Source of the DNA: Candidatus Sedimenticola sp. (ex Thyasira tokunagai)
Lineage (GTDB): Bacteria > Pseudomonadota > Gammaproteobacteria > Chromatiales > Chromatiaceae
NCBI GenBank assembly: GCA_037318855.1
Contig: CP134874.1
Location: 2,666,598-2,730,597, forward strand
Direction: 5' to 3'
Length of the DNA stretch: 64,000 nucleotides
This document shows positions 36,625-45,006 of this stretch, piece after piece. How positions within the stretch are numbered: position 1 is the stretch's first letter; the number at the start of each line of letters is the position of its first letter. The notes below the pieces were generated by a model. That model worked only from the letters and a program-made list of their open reading frames with translations, was not told where the DNA came from and did not search any database. The position numbers were made by a program, and so were the translations under genes.

Positions 36625-36775
36625 CGCTGTCATCCATGGAGAGCGAAGAGAAGGCGGGTAATCCCCGGTAGCCGTGAGGCCGCACTGCTTACCCGTCGTG
36701 CGCGCAGCGCGCCAGAGGGGAAGCAAAGTAGGCATCCGAACACGGCGGCCAGTCATTGGAAACTGACAGCGAGGC
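36625..36775 (-). mobile_element. SIE element copy D3 (5'-truncated)
   Basis: On the minus strand it reads CAGTTTCCAATGACTGGCCG, then CTACCGGGGATTACCCGCC, and ends CATGGATGACAGCG followed by TTAGAA (NNNGA). It lies just after the LuxR gene, in the same direction. The end hairpin pairing is decayed. Confidence 0.7.
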
Positions 36776-36785
36776 CAGGATCTTT

Positions 36786-37505
36786 TTAAATTAGATACCG
36801 ATTTGTGGCTTCACCTAAGATACGCTTATTCCCATCCGCATTAAGTGCTTTTCCAAGCTTGGTAATGCTGTCTTCAATAGTGCTTGGTGACCTATGTAGT
36901 TGTTTCCCAGCCTCTTTCGCGGTAAAACCAGCCTTCTTCAGTGACAAGTGGGAAATCCTCAGTGGGGTGACCCCAGGTAGAGAGAGGCCTTCTTTCGAAA
37001 AAATTTCTCGTATCTTATCGTGAAGCATTTCTGTGAAGTAATTAATAAACGGGCTTTTTTCTCTAAGTTCGTTCTTTGTAATAGGATCCATTGATCGGGC
37101 TAAAATAAACGCAGATGTTGGTCCTGTCTGTAGAGTAGTGGGTTTTATAAAGCCATCAATTAATCCATACGGCTTAGCCGCATGAAACACGGAAGCGCTC
37201 GGGAATCCATTCCATGCTTGCGGCCCGACATTGTGTTTTGTATAGTCAATTAGCGGGTCATTATCGAAAAATTTTTCATATAAATACTGATTCGACCAGT
37301 CATCAGCGTAGTTGGTTATGATCAGCTTAATTTCTGGGGTAGGATAATTGGGTAAGCTTATGAAAGCATGGCTTTCAGTTTCCATCAGAGTGACAAATTC
37401 ACCTACTATCAACGCTATCCCACTAATATCCTTTGCATTTTTTAGTTTTGCCTCTAACTTATATACATCGTCCCATAAGGCACTTTCAGCTATTCGCATA
37501 ATCAT
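36786..37505 (-). CDS. LuxR-type quorum-sensing regulator (second copy)
   Basis: About 239 residues from MIMRIAESALWDDVYKLEAKL. The ATG at 37505 has GAGG 9 bases upstream. The effector domain contains FFDNDPLIDYTKHNVGPQAWNGFPSA, matching the DP..Y....P..W pattern of acyl-HSL-binding LuxR proteins. The C-terminal HTH is LRISHLSLKKAGFTAKEAGKQLHRSPSTIEDSITKLGKAL, less typical than that of the 24.4 kb copy. No luxI is next to it, so it would be a solo receptor. Confidence 0.75.
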   Translation of the reverse strand: MIMRIAESALWDDVYKLEAKLKNAKDISGIALIVGEFVTLMETESHAFISLPNYPTPEIKLIITNYADDWSNQYLYEKFFDNDPLIDYTKHNVGPQAWNGFPSASVFHAAKPYGLIDGFIKPTTLQTGPTSAFILARSMDPITKNELREKSPFINYFTEMLHDKIREIFSKEGLSLPGVTPLRISHLSLKKAGFTAKEAGKQLHRSPSTIEDSITKLGKALNADGNKRILGEATNRYLI

Positions 37506-37692
37506 ATTTACTATCCTCAAAAAAATACGTTTCAAAAAACCCCGTTGATAGCGGGGTACATAAATGTGTATCTTAGCAAAACCAGGAGCAGATACCAATC
37601 CCAACCGGGGTATGTTTTAGCGGCGAAATGTCCGGTTTTGGCACTTTTCGCGGGAAATTACTTCCTTAGCGCAGATAGAACCCTCTCGTTTC

Positions 37693-37848
37693 ACTGCTTC
37701 GTCGCTGGCTCCAGAGATAACTTGACGTCGCGTTCGTATGCAATCTTTGGATGCCCTTTGGCGCTATGCGCACGCCGGGCATCCAGTATCGCCTCGCGAC
37801 TACCGGGGACTAACCGCCTCGGCTTTCAGCCTTCCTTGGCGGTCAGCG
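37693..37848 (+). mobile_element. SIE element copy A8 (3' half of subfamily A)
   Basis: Starts ACTGCTTCGTCGCTGGCTCC and ends CTTGGCGGTCAGCG, then AGGGAAAG (NNNGA). The first 130 bases are missing. It stands just upstream of mazEF in otherwise non-coding DNA (37506-37882). Confidence 0.75.
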
Positions 37849-37882
37849 AGGGAAAGATAGCTATCTTCGGGCGTTTTTTTGG

Positions 37883-37926
37883 TTGACACCGTAACTACAT
37901 TGGATATACTTGATCGTAACTACATT
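37883..37926 (+). promoter_or_regulatory. Promoter and repeated operator of the mazEF-like locus
   Basis: TTGACA (37883-37888), 16 bases, TATACT (37905-37910). CGTAACTACATTG occurs twice, at 37890 inside the spacer and at 37914 just after the -10. Such direct repeats over a toxin-antitoxin promoter are the expected binding sites for the antitoxin complex. Confidence 0.7.
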
Positions 37927-37948
37927 GTTACAACTAATAGGGAGCAGT

Positions 37949-38230
37949 ATGACAGCACTAGCGAAAGCAAAGTTTGAGGGCACGATACAGCCGTGGGGTA
38001 ACAGCTTGGGTATCCGCGTCACCCGTCCGATGTGCGATATGGCCCATCTGGGTAAAGGTGATAAGATTGCTATCGAGGTAACAGAAACCGGACTTATGAT
38101 CTCCCGAAAGAAGGCTGTGAAACGCCTTAAACTCCCCTATAGCGAAGCTGACATGCTTGTCGGTATGACTCCTCACAAGGCACACGCAGATGAACTGCCC
38201 ACTGTCCTCGATAGCGAAGTCGGGAGTTGA
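37949..38230 (+). CDS. MazE-like antitoxin (AbrB fold)
   Basis: 93 residues, start at ATG 37949 with GGGAGC upstream. The N-terminal swapped-hairpin AbrB domain is clear: FEGTIQPWGNSLGIRVTRPMCDMAHLGKGDKIAIEVTETGLMIS. The C-terminal tail (SEADMLVGMTPHKAHADELPTVLDSEVGS) should wrap the toxin. It should neutralise the toxin encoded next and repress the operon through the upstream repeats. Confidence 0.9.
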   Translation: MTALAKAKFEGTIQPWGNSLGIRVTRPMCDMAHLGKGDKIAIEVTETGLMISRKKAVKRLKLPYSEADMLVGMTPHKAHADELPTVLDSEVGS

Positions 38231-38231
38231 A

Positions 38232-38594
38232 GTGTCGAGAAGGTATATACCAGAGAGGAATGACATCGTATTCCTTGACTTCGACCCTACCAAGGGGAAG
38301 GAAATAGGCAAATACCGTCCGGCCCTAGTTCTGTCAAGCCAGGTGTACAATCAGAAGTCAGGCCTGCTGATATGCTGCCCAATCAGTACCAGTATTAGAG
38401 GGGCTGCTACAGAAGTTCCAGTTGATAACCTCGATACACACTCAGTTGTGGCATCGAACTTGATCAATACGCTCGACTGGCGCGAGAGAAAGGTAAAAAA
38501 AGTGGCGAAGGGAGACCCTGGCGTAATGGAGGACGTGATCCTTCGCCTTATCCCTTTGATTGGCGCTGATCAGGTTATTGGTGAACTTGAATAA
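38232..38594 (+). CDS. MazF-like mRNA endoribonuclease toxin (PemK family)
   Basis: Start GTG 38232, one base after the antitoxin stop, with GGGAG upstream. The frame extends further up without meaning. PemK/MazF motifs: YIPERNDIVFLDFDPTKGKEIGKYRPALVLSSQVYNQKSGLLICCPIST and VVASNLINTLDWRERKVKKVAKGDPGVMEDVILRLIPLIG. It cleaves mRNA when freed from the antitoxin. About 120 residues, normal length; locus intact. Confidence 0.92.
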   Translation: MSRRYIPERNDIVFLDFDPTKGKEIGKYRPALVLSSQVYNQKSGLLICCPISTSIRGAATEVPVDNLDTHSVVASNLINTLDWRERKVKKVAKGDPGVMEDVILRLIPLIGADQVIGELE

Positions 38595-38796
38595 TCATAT
38601 GGATAAGAAAGAAAGGGCTCGTTGAAAGCCTATTTTTGGCCATTAGCACTTTCTGGTGTGCAGCCTGCTTCCTATGCGGGCCTGTCAACAAGCATTAGTT
38701 TGATCAGATGTGACTTTATTAGAGACTGTAAATTATTGTGAGTGAAAGCGTTTCAGCTTCAATCTTTAGATGACTCAAAAAAATCAATAAGACTAT

Positions 38797-39075
38797 CTAA
38801 ACGTTGTTTACACTGTCCTTGAGCGCTTTGCCTGGTTTAAAAGCGGGCACTTTAGAAGCGGGAATCTCCAGGGTAGCCCCTGTTTGTGGATTACGACCGG
38901 TGCGGGCAGCACGATCACGCACTGTAAAGGTACCAAATCCGACAATCTGTACATCCTCACCTTTGATAAGGGAGTCGCTGATATTACTCAGGAGTGCATT
39001 AACGGCGGCTTGTGCGGTGGCTTTAGATGTACCTGACGATTCAGCAATGGCCTCTATAAGTTCAGTTTTGTTCAT
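38797..39075 (-). CDS. hupB: DNA-binding protein HU (beta type)
   Basis: 92 residues, [76 protein letters not shown]. This is the complete HU/IHF fold with the DNA-embracing arm (RTGRNPQTG). It is a nucleoid protein that bends DNA. Its presence inside the mobile region suggests an additional, possibly horizontally carried HU copy. The 38595-38796 stretch downstream holds no gene. Confidence 0.95.
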   Translation of the reverse strand: MNKTELIEAIAESSGTSKATAQAAVNALLSNISDSLIKGEDVQIVGFGTFTVRDRAARTGRNPQTGATLEIPASKVPAFKPGKALKDSVNNV

Positions 39076-39191
39076 AGTGACCTCTGTTTAGAAAGACCCT
39101 ATTATACATGACTTACTATCATACAAGTGAAATGGTCACCATGTAGAGTGAGAAGCTGACTCGATATTAGTAATAGTGTTTCAGGATACTA

Positions 39192-39686
39192 ATGATGGAT
39201 ATTGTAATAAGAAAAGCAAGTATTAGTGATGCAGAAGAAATATCTATGATAGTAGCAACATCAAATAAAGAAGTTGCTGAGATGTTTAATATAAACATAA
39301 ATAACAACCCAAGGCATCCATCTTTTTATAATAAGGAATGGGTGATATCGGATTTTGAGCGAGGAAAAGAATATTTTATATATAAAATAGGAAATACTAA
39401 TGTTGGTTGTGTAGCTTTCGAGCATCCAAACAAAAACACAGGTTATCTAAATAGACTCTCAGTATTGCCAGAAAATAGAAATAGAGGTATAGGAGAGACG
39501 TTAGTCAAACATGTATTTAATCATGCTAAATTTAAAGGCGTTTCAGAAATTAGTATTGGTATAATTGCACAGCATACGTTATTAAAGAAATGGTATCTAC
39601 GATTAGGGTTTATAGAAAACGGAATAAAAGAATTCCCGCATTTACCATTCAAAGTTTTATATATGAGATATAATTTAACAAACTAA
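39192..39686 (+). CDS. GNAT-family N-acetyltransferase
   Basis: 164 residues, very AT-rich. The GNAT pattern starts with VIRKASISDAEEISMIVATSN, and the acetyl-CoA-binding loop is RLSVLPENRNRGIGETLVKHVFNHA (Q/RxxGxG/A) with a C-terminal KKWYLRLGFIENG. The substrate is unknown. GNAT genes beside toxin-antitoxin loci can be TA toxins (with a DUF1778 partner), but no such partner is adjacent. Confidence 0.88.
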   Translation: MMDIVIRKASISDAEEISMIVATSNKEVAEMFNININNNPRHPSFYNKEWVISDFERGKEYFIYKIGNTNVGCVAFEHPNKNTGYLNRLSVLPENRNRGIGETLVKHVFNHAKFKGVSEISIGIIAQHTLLKKWYLRLGFIENGIKEFPHLPFKVLYMRYNLTN

Positions 39687-39851
39687 TGTATTGCAAATTA
39701 CCTGATTAAGTGAATCAATATCTGTAAGAGTGCTTCATATATTAGCTATCCCAATCTTACCAGGTAAAATAATTATCACTATTGAATGGGTTGCAATATG
39801 CAACCTTTAGTATACAATAATACTACATATAATTATTTATGAGTAAGCATC

Positions 39852-40070
39852 ATGGGAAAAACAGTCAAACTATCAACTGAGTTAGTACACGATGCGGCAG
39901 TATGCGGAAAAACTCAACAGAGGAGTATTCCTAAACAGATAGAATATTGGGCGCGTATGGGTAAGATTGCAGACGAAAATCCAGAAATACCATTATCTTT
40001 TGTTAAAGATATTTTGATTGGTATTGAGGAAATCAGGGTTGAAGATATGTCAGAGTATCAGTTTGGATGA
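39852..40070 (+). CDS. ParD-like antitoxin
   Basis: 72 residues: MGKTVKLSTELVHDAAVCGKTQQRSIPKQIEYWARMGKIADENPEIPLSFVKDIL. This is the short helix-rich ParD-like antitoxin family, with an N-terminal ribbon-helix-helix. It overlaps the RelE/ParE-type toxin gene by 4 bases (ATGA). Confidence 0.85.
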   Translation: MGKTVKLSTELVHDAAVCGKTQQRSIPKQIEYWARMGKIADENPEIPLSFVKDILIGIEEIRVEDMSEYQFG

Positions 40071-40357
40071 AGGTACAGCATAGCGGGGTTTTCAAGAGAA
40101 GAATTAAAAAGCCTCATCCAGAAGAAAAGAAGTCATTAGATAACGCAATCAAGAAAATTATAGGAGACCCAAATATAGGCGAAATGAAGACAGGAGACTT
40201 ATCCGGTATTCAGGTCTACAAATACAAATATAATTCACAACAGATTTTAGTGGCTTACCAATTCATAGAAAAGGAAAAATTGATTATACTGATCGCGTTA
40301 GGTTTTCGTGAAAATTTCTATCGAGATTTAAAACTAAGCGAGTCTTTGATTTCGTGA
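40067..40357 (+). CDS. RelE/ParE-type toxin, 3' end replaced by an SIE copy
   Basis: Starts MKVQHSGVFKRRIKKPHPEEKKSLDNAIKKII, with DLSGIQVYKYKYNSQQILVAYQFIEKEKLIILIALGFRENFYRDLK, the fold and end of type II RelE/ParE toxins. Family members usually stop within a few residues of FYRDLK. Here SIE A6 begins at 40335, so the last seven residues (LSESLIS) come from the element. The core is complete and may still be active. Confidence 0.85.
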   Translation: MKVQHSGVFKRRIKKPHPEEKKSLDNAIKKIIGDPNIGEMKTGDLSGIQVYKYKYNSQQILVAYQFIEKEKLIILIALGFRENFYRDLKLSESLIS

Positions 40358-40585
40358 TGCAAAACGGGACATCCAAGTCCCCCTTTTGAACTCAATCTTC
40401 GACAGCCTATTATTGCCCCGGCCGTCCCGGTCTCCAGCACTACGCAATAACATCGCAAGCTCGTTACTGCTTCGTCGCTGGCTCCCGAGATGACTTGACG
40501 TCGCGTTCGCATGCGATCTTTGGATTCCCTCTGGCGCTATGCGCACGCCGGGCATCCAGTATCGCCTCGCGACTACCGGGGACTA
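40335..40585 (+). mobile_element. SIE element copy A6 (3'-truncated) at the end of the toxin gene
   Basis: Starts TAAGCGAGTCTTTGATTTCG and runs 251 bases to CTACCGGGGACTA, where an IS3 right end joins. Sense to the toxin gene but with its border inside a codon (AAA C|TA). The last 36 bases are lost. Confidence 0.8.
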
Positions 40586-40589
40586 TCTG

Positions 40590-40642
40590 ACGTGGTCAAG
40601 GATTTTGTTACACTCAGTTAAGCCGCTTTCTTCAGCTCCAAG
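40590..40642 (-). mobile_element. Right end of the IS3-type element (fragment)
   Basis: The minus strand reads TTGGAGCTGAAGAAAGCGGC then TTAACTGAGTGTAAC to GACCACG, the last codons of orfB and the terminal repeat of the element at 29410-35829. Confidence 0.85.
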
Positions 40643-41192
40643 AGTTATAGTCAAATCTGGTGTTTAACCAGTTGAATCAAGCGGCGACCTGATCGACTCC
40701 TGTTACCTCAACACCATCTTTAAATTTGATTCCGGTTATCACCTTCGCCAGGTAACCGAAACCCCGTAATCGTCTCCACTTCTTCTCGGCACACAGGCCG
40801 AGTTTGAACATCATGTGTAGCATGCCGTCACGCGATAGGCAGCCCTTGGAACGCTTGGTTCGATGGCGGATTGTCCCGAAGGTTGATTCAATCGGATTGC
40901 TGGTCCGAATGCTCTGCCAGTGCTGTGCCGGAAAGTGATAGAAAGCCATCAGTTCCTCTCGGTCTTTGTGCAGACAGATGGCAGCCTTCGGATACTTCGG
41001 CTCATACGTTTTGATAAACAGATCAAAGGCCTTTTCCGCATCGGCCTGAGTCTCCGCCTGCCAGATGTTATGCAGTGCCTGCTTCGCTTTCGGCTGAGCT
41101 GTCTTTGGCAGGCAGTTCAGCACGTTCATGGTCTTGTGCATCCAGCAGCGCTGCTGGCGCGTCTCAGGATATACTTCCTCCAGCGCAGCCCA
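40643..41192 (-). pseudogene. C-terminal half of an IS256-family transposase
   Basis: Starts at the IS256 terminal repeat (GAGTTATAGTC) and reads WAALEEVYPETRQQRCWMHKTMNVLNCLPK..TGIKFKDGVEVTGVDQVAA, almost identical to the C-terminal half of the intact copy at 46864. The N-terminal part has been lost where the IS3-type element at 41209 begins. Confidence 0.9.
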
Positions 41193-41271
41193 GCCCCCTC
41201 TGTCAGGATAGTTGTCCACCCGGTAGGATGGGACTTCAATAACCAATGAGAGTGGGCATAGAGAGCAATAA

Positions 41272-41787
41272 ATGGGTTATCCAAAAGAGCGGAAAGAATC
41301 GGTACTGAAAAAGATGCTGCCGCCGAACAATAAAACGATACCAGAGATATCCAAGGAGGAAGGGATCTGCGAAGGCACGCTGTACAACTGGAGAAAAGCA
41401 GCCCGTGCTGAAGGGCGATTGATGCCTGATGGAGACAGCACTCCCACCGGATGGAGTGCCACAGATAAGTTCACAGCGGTTGTTGAGACTGCACCAATGA
41501 ATGAGGCTGAGCTATCCGCTTACTGTCGTGAGCGTGGACTGTATGCCGAACAGATCGGTGAGTGGCGAGAAGCCTGTGAACAAGCGAATGACTGGGATCG
41601 AAATCAGAACAAGCGGTTAAAGGATATCCGTAAAGTGGATGAGAAGCGGATCAAAGAGTTGGAGCGAGATCTTAACCGCAAAGAGAAAGCGCTAGCTGAA
41701 ACCGCAGCCCTACTGGTTCTGAGAAAAAAAGCCCAGGCGATCTGGGGGACGGAGAGGAAGAATGATCAATGTCCCAGATCGCCGTAG
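41272..41787 (+). CDS. IS3-family transposase OrfA (long form)
   Basis: 171 residues: MGYPKERKESVLKKMLPPNNKTIPEISKEEGICEGTLYNWRKAARAEG is a helix-turn-helix, followed by a long coiled coil (WREACEQANDWDRNQNKRLKDIRKVDEKRIKELERDLNRKEKALAE) for multimerisation. It overlaps orfB by 26 bases in another frame. Confidence 0.88.
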   Translation: MGYPKERKESVLKKMLPPNNKTIPEISKEEGICEGTLYNWRKAARAEGRLMPDGDSTPTGWSATDKFTAVVETAPMNEAELSAYCRERGLYAEQIGEWREACEQANDWDRNQNKRLKDIRKVDEKRIKELERDLNRKEKALAETAALLVLRKKAQAIWGTERKNDQCPRSP

Positions 41788-42736
41788 AGCTGTTGAATTG
41801 ATCGAAGAAGCGGTAGGTGCCGGTGCATCAGCGCAAAAAGCCTGCGAGGTACTGGAGATCAGTCTGCGCACCTATAAGCGCTGGACTGATGGTGATGCGG
41901 TCAATGCCGATGGCCGACCGGATGTTAAACGCCCAGAGCCCGCGAACAAACTGAAACCGGAGGAGCGACAGCAGATCCTGGAGACGTGTAATGAGGAAGC
42001 ATACCAAAGCCTACCGCCATCACAGATCGTACCGGCACTGGCCGACAAAGACACCTATATCGCTTCCGAGTCCAGCTTTTACAGGGTACTGAAGGAGGAA
42101 GATCAGTTGCATCGCCGTGGGAGAGTGCAAGCACCGAGGCGAGTGAGCAAGCCAGCGGCTTACAAGGCTACAGCCCCGAATCAGGTATGGAGTTGGGATA
42201 TCACATTCTTGGCAACGACCATCACCGGAATGTTCTACAGGCTTTACCTAGTGATGGACATCTACAGCCGCAAGATTGTCGGGTGGGAAATCCACGAAAA
42301 TGAGACAGCTGATAATGCCTCGCTGTTGATCCGTAAAGCCTGCCTGACGGAGGGTATCCATGAACGTGGGCTGGTGCTTCACTCTGATAATGGATCACCG
42401 ATGAAAGGTGCAACCATGCTGGCGACACTGCAAAAGTTGGGTGTAGTGCCGTCATTCAGTCGCCCTTCGGTGAGCAACGACAACCCCTATTCTGAGAGTT
42501 TGTTTGGGACAATGAAATACACACCGGCATTTCCGTCGAAACCGTTTGAGAGCTTAGATGCTGCGCGTGACTGGGTTTACAATTTCATTCGCTGGTATAA
42601 CGAAGAGCACCGTCACAGCGGGATTCAGTTCGTGACACCCGCCCAACGTCATAGTGGTGTGGAGCTGTCGATTCTTGCGAATCGGGGAGACGGTCTACGA
42701 AGCTGCAAAGCAACGAAACCCAGAGCGTTGGAGTAG
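41762..42736 (+). CDS. IS3-family transposase OrfB
   Basis: 324 residues. N-terminal HTH (AVELIEEAVGAGASAQKACEVLEISLRTYKRW), then an rve DDE domain with WSWDITFLATTITGMFYRLYLVMDIYSRKIVGWEIHE, LVLHSDNGSPMKGATMLATLQ and SVSNDNPYSESLFGTMKYTPAFP. All three catalytic positions (D, D, E) are present. Complete; no SIE insertion. Confidence 0.93.
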   Translation: MINVPDRRRAVELIEEAVGAGASAQKACEVLEISLRTYKRWTDGDAVNADGRPDVKRPEPANKLKPEERQQILETCNEEAYQSLPPSQIVPALADKDTYIASESSFYRVLKEEDQLHRRGRVQAPRRVSKPAAYKATAPNQVWSWDITFLATTITGMFYRLYLVMDIYSRKIVGWEIHENETADNASLLIRKACLTEGIHERGLVLHSDNGSPMKGATMLATLQKLGVVPSFSRPSVSNDNPYSESLFGTMKYTPAFPSKPFESLDAARDWVYNFIRWYNEEHRHSGIQFVTPAQRHSGVELSILANRGDGLRSCKATKPRALE

Positions 42737-42847
42737 AGAAACACGGAACTGGACGCCAGTCGGTGAAGTATGGCTGAACCCGGAGAATCAGGACTCGAGA
42801 GGAGCTGGAATTAGAGACGAAGCAGCGTAGAGAATTGGACAACTATC

Positions 42848-43285
42848 TTGATAATCGTCGGTGGTAGCAGAAAAGCACTCATCTATCTTGGCCGTTACCT
42901 CTATCGCGGTGTCATTCAGGAAAAAGATATTGTTACCTGTAAAGATGGAAAAGTGACCTACCGGTATAAGGACAGTAAAACCAAGAAGATGGTGTATAAG
43001 ACCGTGCAGGGTGAAACCTTCTTGTGGCTGCTGATGCAGCATGTATTGCCAAAGGGTCTCAGGCGTGCCAGGAACTTTGGTTTTTTGCATCCCAATAGCA
43101 AACAGTTAATCCAACTGGTGCAGTATCTTCTCAATCTCAAGCCAATCTCAGCATTTGAAATACAGGCTAAGCGACCCCGATTGAAATGTAGCTGTTGTGG
43201 TGCCTCGATGCAGATTCTGACAACTCAGATATTTCCATCCGGAAAATGCAAACCAAAAGATGGAGTGGAACCATTGGCTATGTAG
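42848..43285 (+). pseudogene. C-terminal fragment of an IS91-family (Y2) transposase
   Basis: KALIYLGRYLYRGVIQEKDIVTCKDGKVTYRYKDSKTKKMVYKTVQGETFLWLLMQHVLPKGLRRARNFGFL matches the end of IS91 transposases (compare the intact one at 43879). It is fused to the IS3 right end and lacks the N-terminal two thirds. Different subtype from the intact copy. Confidence 0.8.
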
Positions 43286-43878
43286 ATCGCCTCTCGTCAA
43301 TCGCCGTTAAATTTTCAGTGGAATTATCACTGAGGGTGACGCTTGTCTGAAAAACATGAATATCTGTTATAAATACTCGATTTACGAGCCAACGTTGCTG
43401 CAATGGCAACAAGATCTGTATGCGCCCAAGGTTCATCGGCTAAATGAGCCCTGGGCACAACAGAAAGTCAAAAAGATATTTTCTTAAAGAGCAGTACTTC
43501 TTAACCGTTGCGGGCTTGTCCAACAAACGGTTCAGATCGCGGCTATCGCGCGATCTAACATCTAAGCATTTATCTGTTGTGCGCAGTTCAGCATGACGGA
43601 TAAATGTCTGTTGGACTGAGCCGCTTCTTGCACGGCGCTCTACTTTAATAGGGGATTGTTTTTTGGACTAAACGGCACTTGATGGCCGGTGATAGGTTGT
43701 GATCGTCTCTTCATCCATATACTCCCTGTTCAGCATCGCAACTCCCCTTCACTTAATGGGGCTTTCTACCCTTTTTACCCGATTTTCATTCAGTTTGCAC
43801 CCTCCAGGTCGCAATCGTCCATAAGCAAGCCGTAGCCTGCCCGGTATCCTTCTCCTTATCTCACCCTCACAATGAGGG
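43286..43878. other. Gene-poor stretch beside the IS91 element
   Basis: A 40-codon frame at 43358-43486 (MNICYKYSIYEPTLLQWQQ..) looks protein-like but has no family I know. Around 43500-43645 two partly palindromic blocks (TTGTCCAACAAACGGTTCAG and GGATAAATGTCTGTTGGACTGAG, mirrored) may be IS91-type terminal structures. I see nothing else. Confidence 0.4.
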
Positions 43879-45006
43879 TCACCCACCCTCATAGCGTCTG
43901 GGCAGTAAGTGCGCGATGATCCTGAGCTGTCCCTTGTGGCACGTTGGGCAGGGGTAGCCTTCAAAGAGCACCTCTGTTGCCATCCCGACCCCGCTTTCAC
44001 TCTCTTGAGGTGTCGCCAACAACTCTCTAATCTGACTCAGACACCTTTTCCGGCAACAGTTCGCCAGGTATCCAAAGTGACGGATACGCATAAATCCCTT
44101 GGGCAGGACGTGGAGCAGGAACCGTCTGATTAGCTCTTCAGGTTTCAGGGGGAGGGTTTTTCGTTTGTCGTGGTCCCGGTAATCTTTGTAGCTCAAGAGC
44201 ACTTTGCCCCGGTCATTTATTCCCTGTAGTCGATGGTCACTCAGTGCAATGCGGTGACTATAACGGGCCAGATAATCGATTACCGTGGCGGTGTAATGGA
44301 GACAGGGCTTGCTGTACACCACCCACTCTACGGCCATGAGTTGGTTCAGGGTCTCCTTAGTCTGCAGGGTATCTTTCAGGCGGGGCAGTTCTCCACTACC
44401 AATGCTGTGCCGTAACCGGCTGATAAAGCCGCCCCGGAAGTGTCGGGAGAGCGCTCTCACCGGAAACAGGTAGTCGCCTTTAACGCCCTGCCAATGCCTG
44501 CCGCTGCTCAATGCACCACCTGGCACCAGGCAGTGAAGATGGACATGGCGGGTCATGACCTGCCCCCAGGTGTGGAGGGCGGCCACCATACCGATACGAC
44601 CCTTCAGCCGTTTACGGCCAAAGCTGTTCAAGGTGTTCCAGGCAGATTCAAACAGCAGCCCGTAGATCTCTCGTGGCTGGATCGCCATCCATGGATTGAG
44701 TATGTGGGGGAGAGTAAACACCAGATGGTGATAGGTCACCGGCAGGATATTGGCCTGTTGTTTCATGCTCCACGCTTCGGTGGCCTTATTCTGACAGCCT
44801 GGACAGTGGCGGTCACGGCAGGAGAAGTAGTGCTCCTGTTGACCACCGCAGTGGTCACACTGCAGCTTCATTCCCCCCAGGGCTTCGGTGCGGCAGTCGA
44901 GGATGTGGTGGCAGACCTGCCACTGGCGCTTGCTTAGGGGGTGATTCTGGGCGTGTGACTCCAGGTGCTGCTGCATGATGCTTTGCATCGATGACCGTTC
45001 AGTCAT
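43879..45006 (-). CDS. IS91-family transposase (HUH/Y2 rolling-circle type)
   Basis: About 375 residues from MTERSSMQSIMQQHLESHAQNHPLSKRQW; start at 45006, overlapping the integrase stop (ATGACTGA). Zinc-binding N-terminus (CDHCGGQQEHYFSCRDRHCPGCQ), HUH motif region VMTRHVHLHCLVPGGAL and the Y2 helix IDYLARYSHRIALSDHRL. It nicks and transfers single strands and inserts without target duplication. Complete. Confidence 0.93.
   Translation of the reverse strand: MTERSSMQSIMQQHLESHAQNHPLSKRQWQVCHHILDCRTEALGGMKLQCDHCGGQQEHYFSCRDRHCPGCQNKATEAWSMKQQANILPVTYHHLVFTLPHILNPWMAIQPREIYGLLFESAWNTLNSFGRKRLKGRIGMVAALHTWGQVMTRHVHLHCLVPGGALSSGRHWQGVKGDYLFPVRALSRHFRGGFISRLRHSIGSGELPRLKDTLQTKETLNQLMAVEWVVYSKPCLHYTATVIDYLARYSHRIALSDHRLQGINDRGKVLLSYKDYRDHDKRKTLPLKPEELIRRFLLHVLPKGFMRIRHFGYLANCCRKRCLSQIRELLATPQESESGVGMATEVLFEGYPCPTCHKGQLRIIAHLLPRRYEGG

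Larger units (their letters stand above)
41209..42845 (+). mobile_element. Complete IS3-family element (second type)
   Basis: TAGTTGTCCA at the left and TGGACAACTA at the right form the terminal inverted repeat. It contains two complete overlapping genes. A clear target duplication is not visible. Confidence 0.85.
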
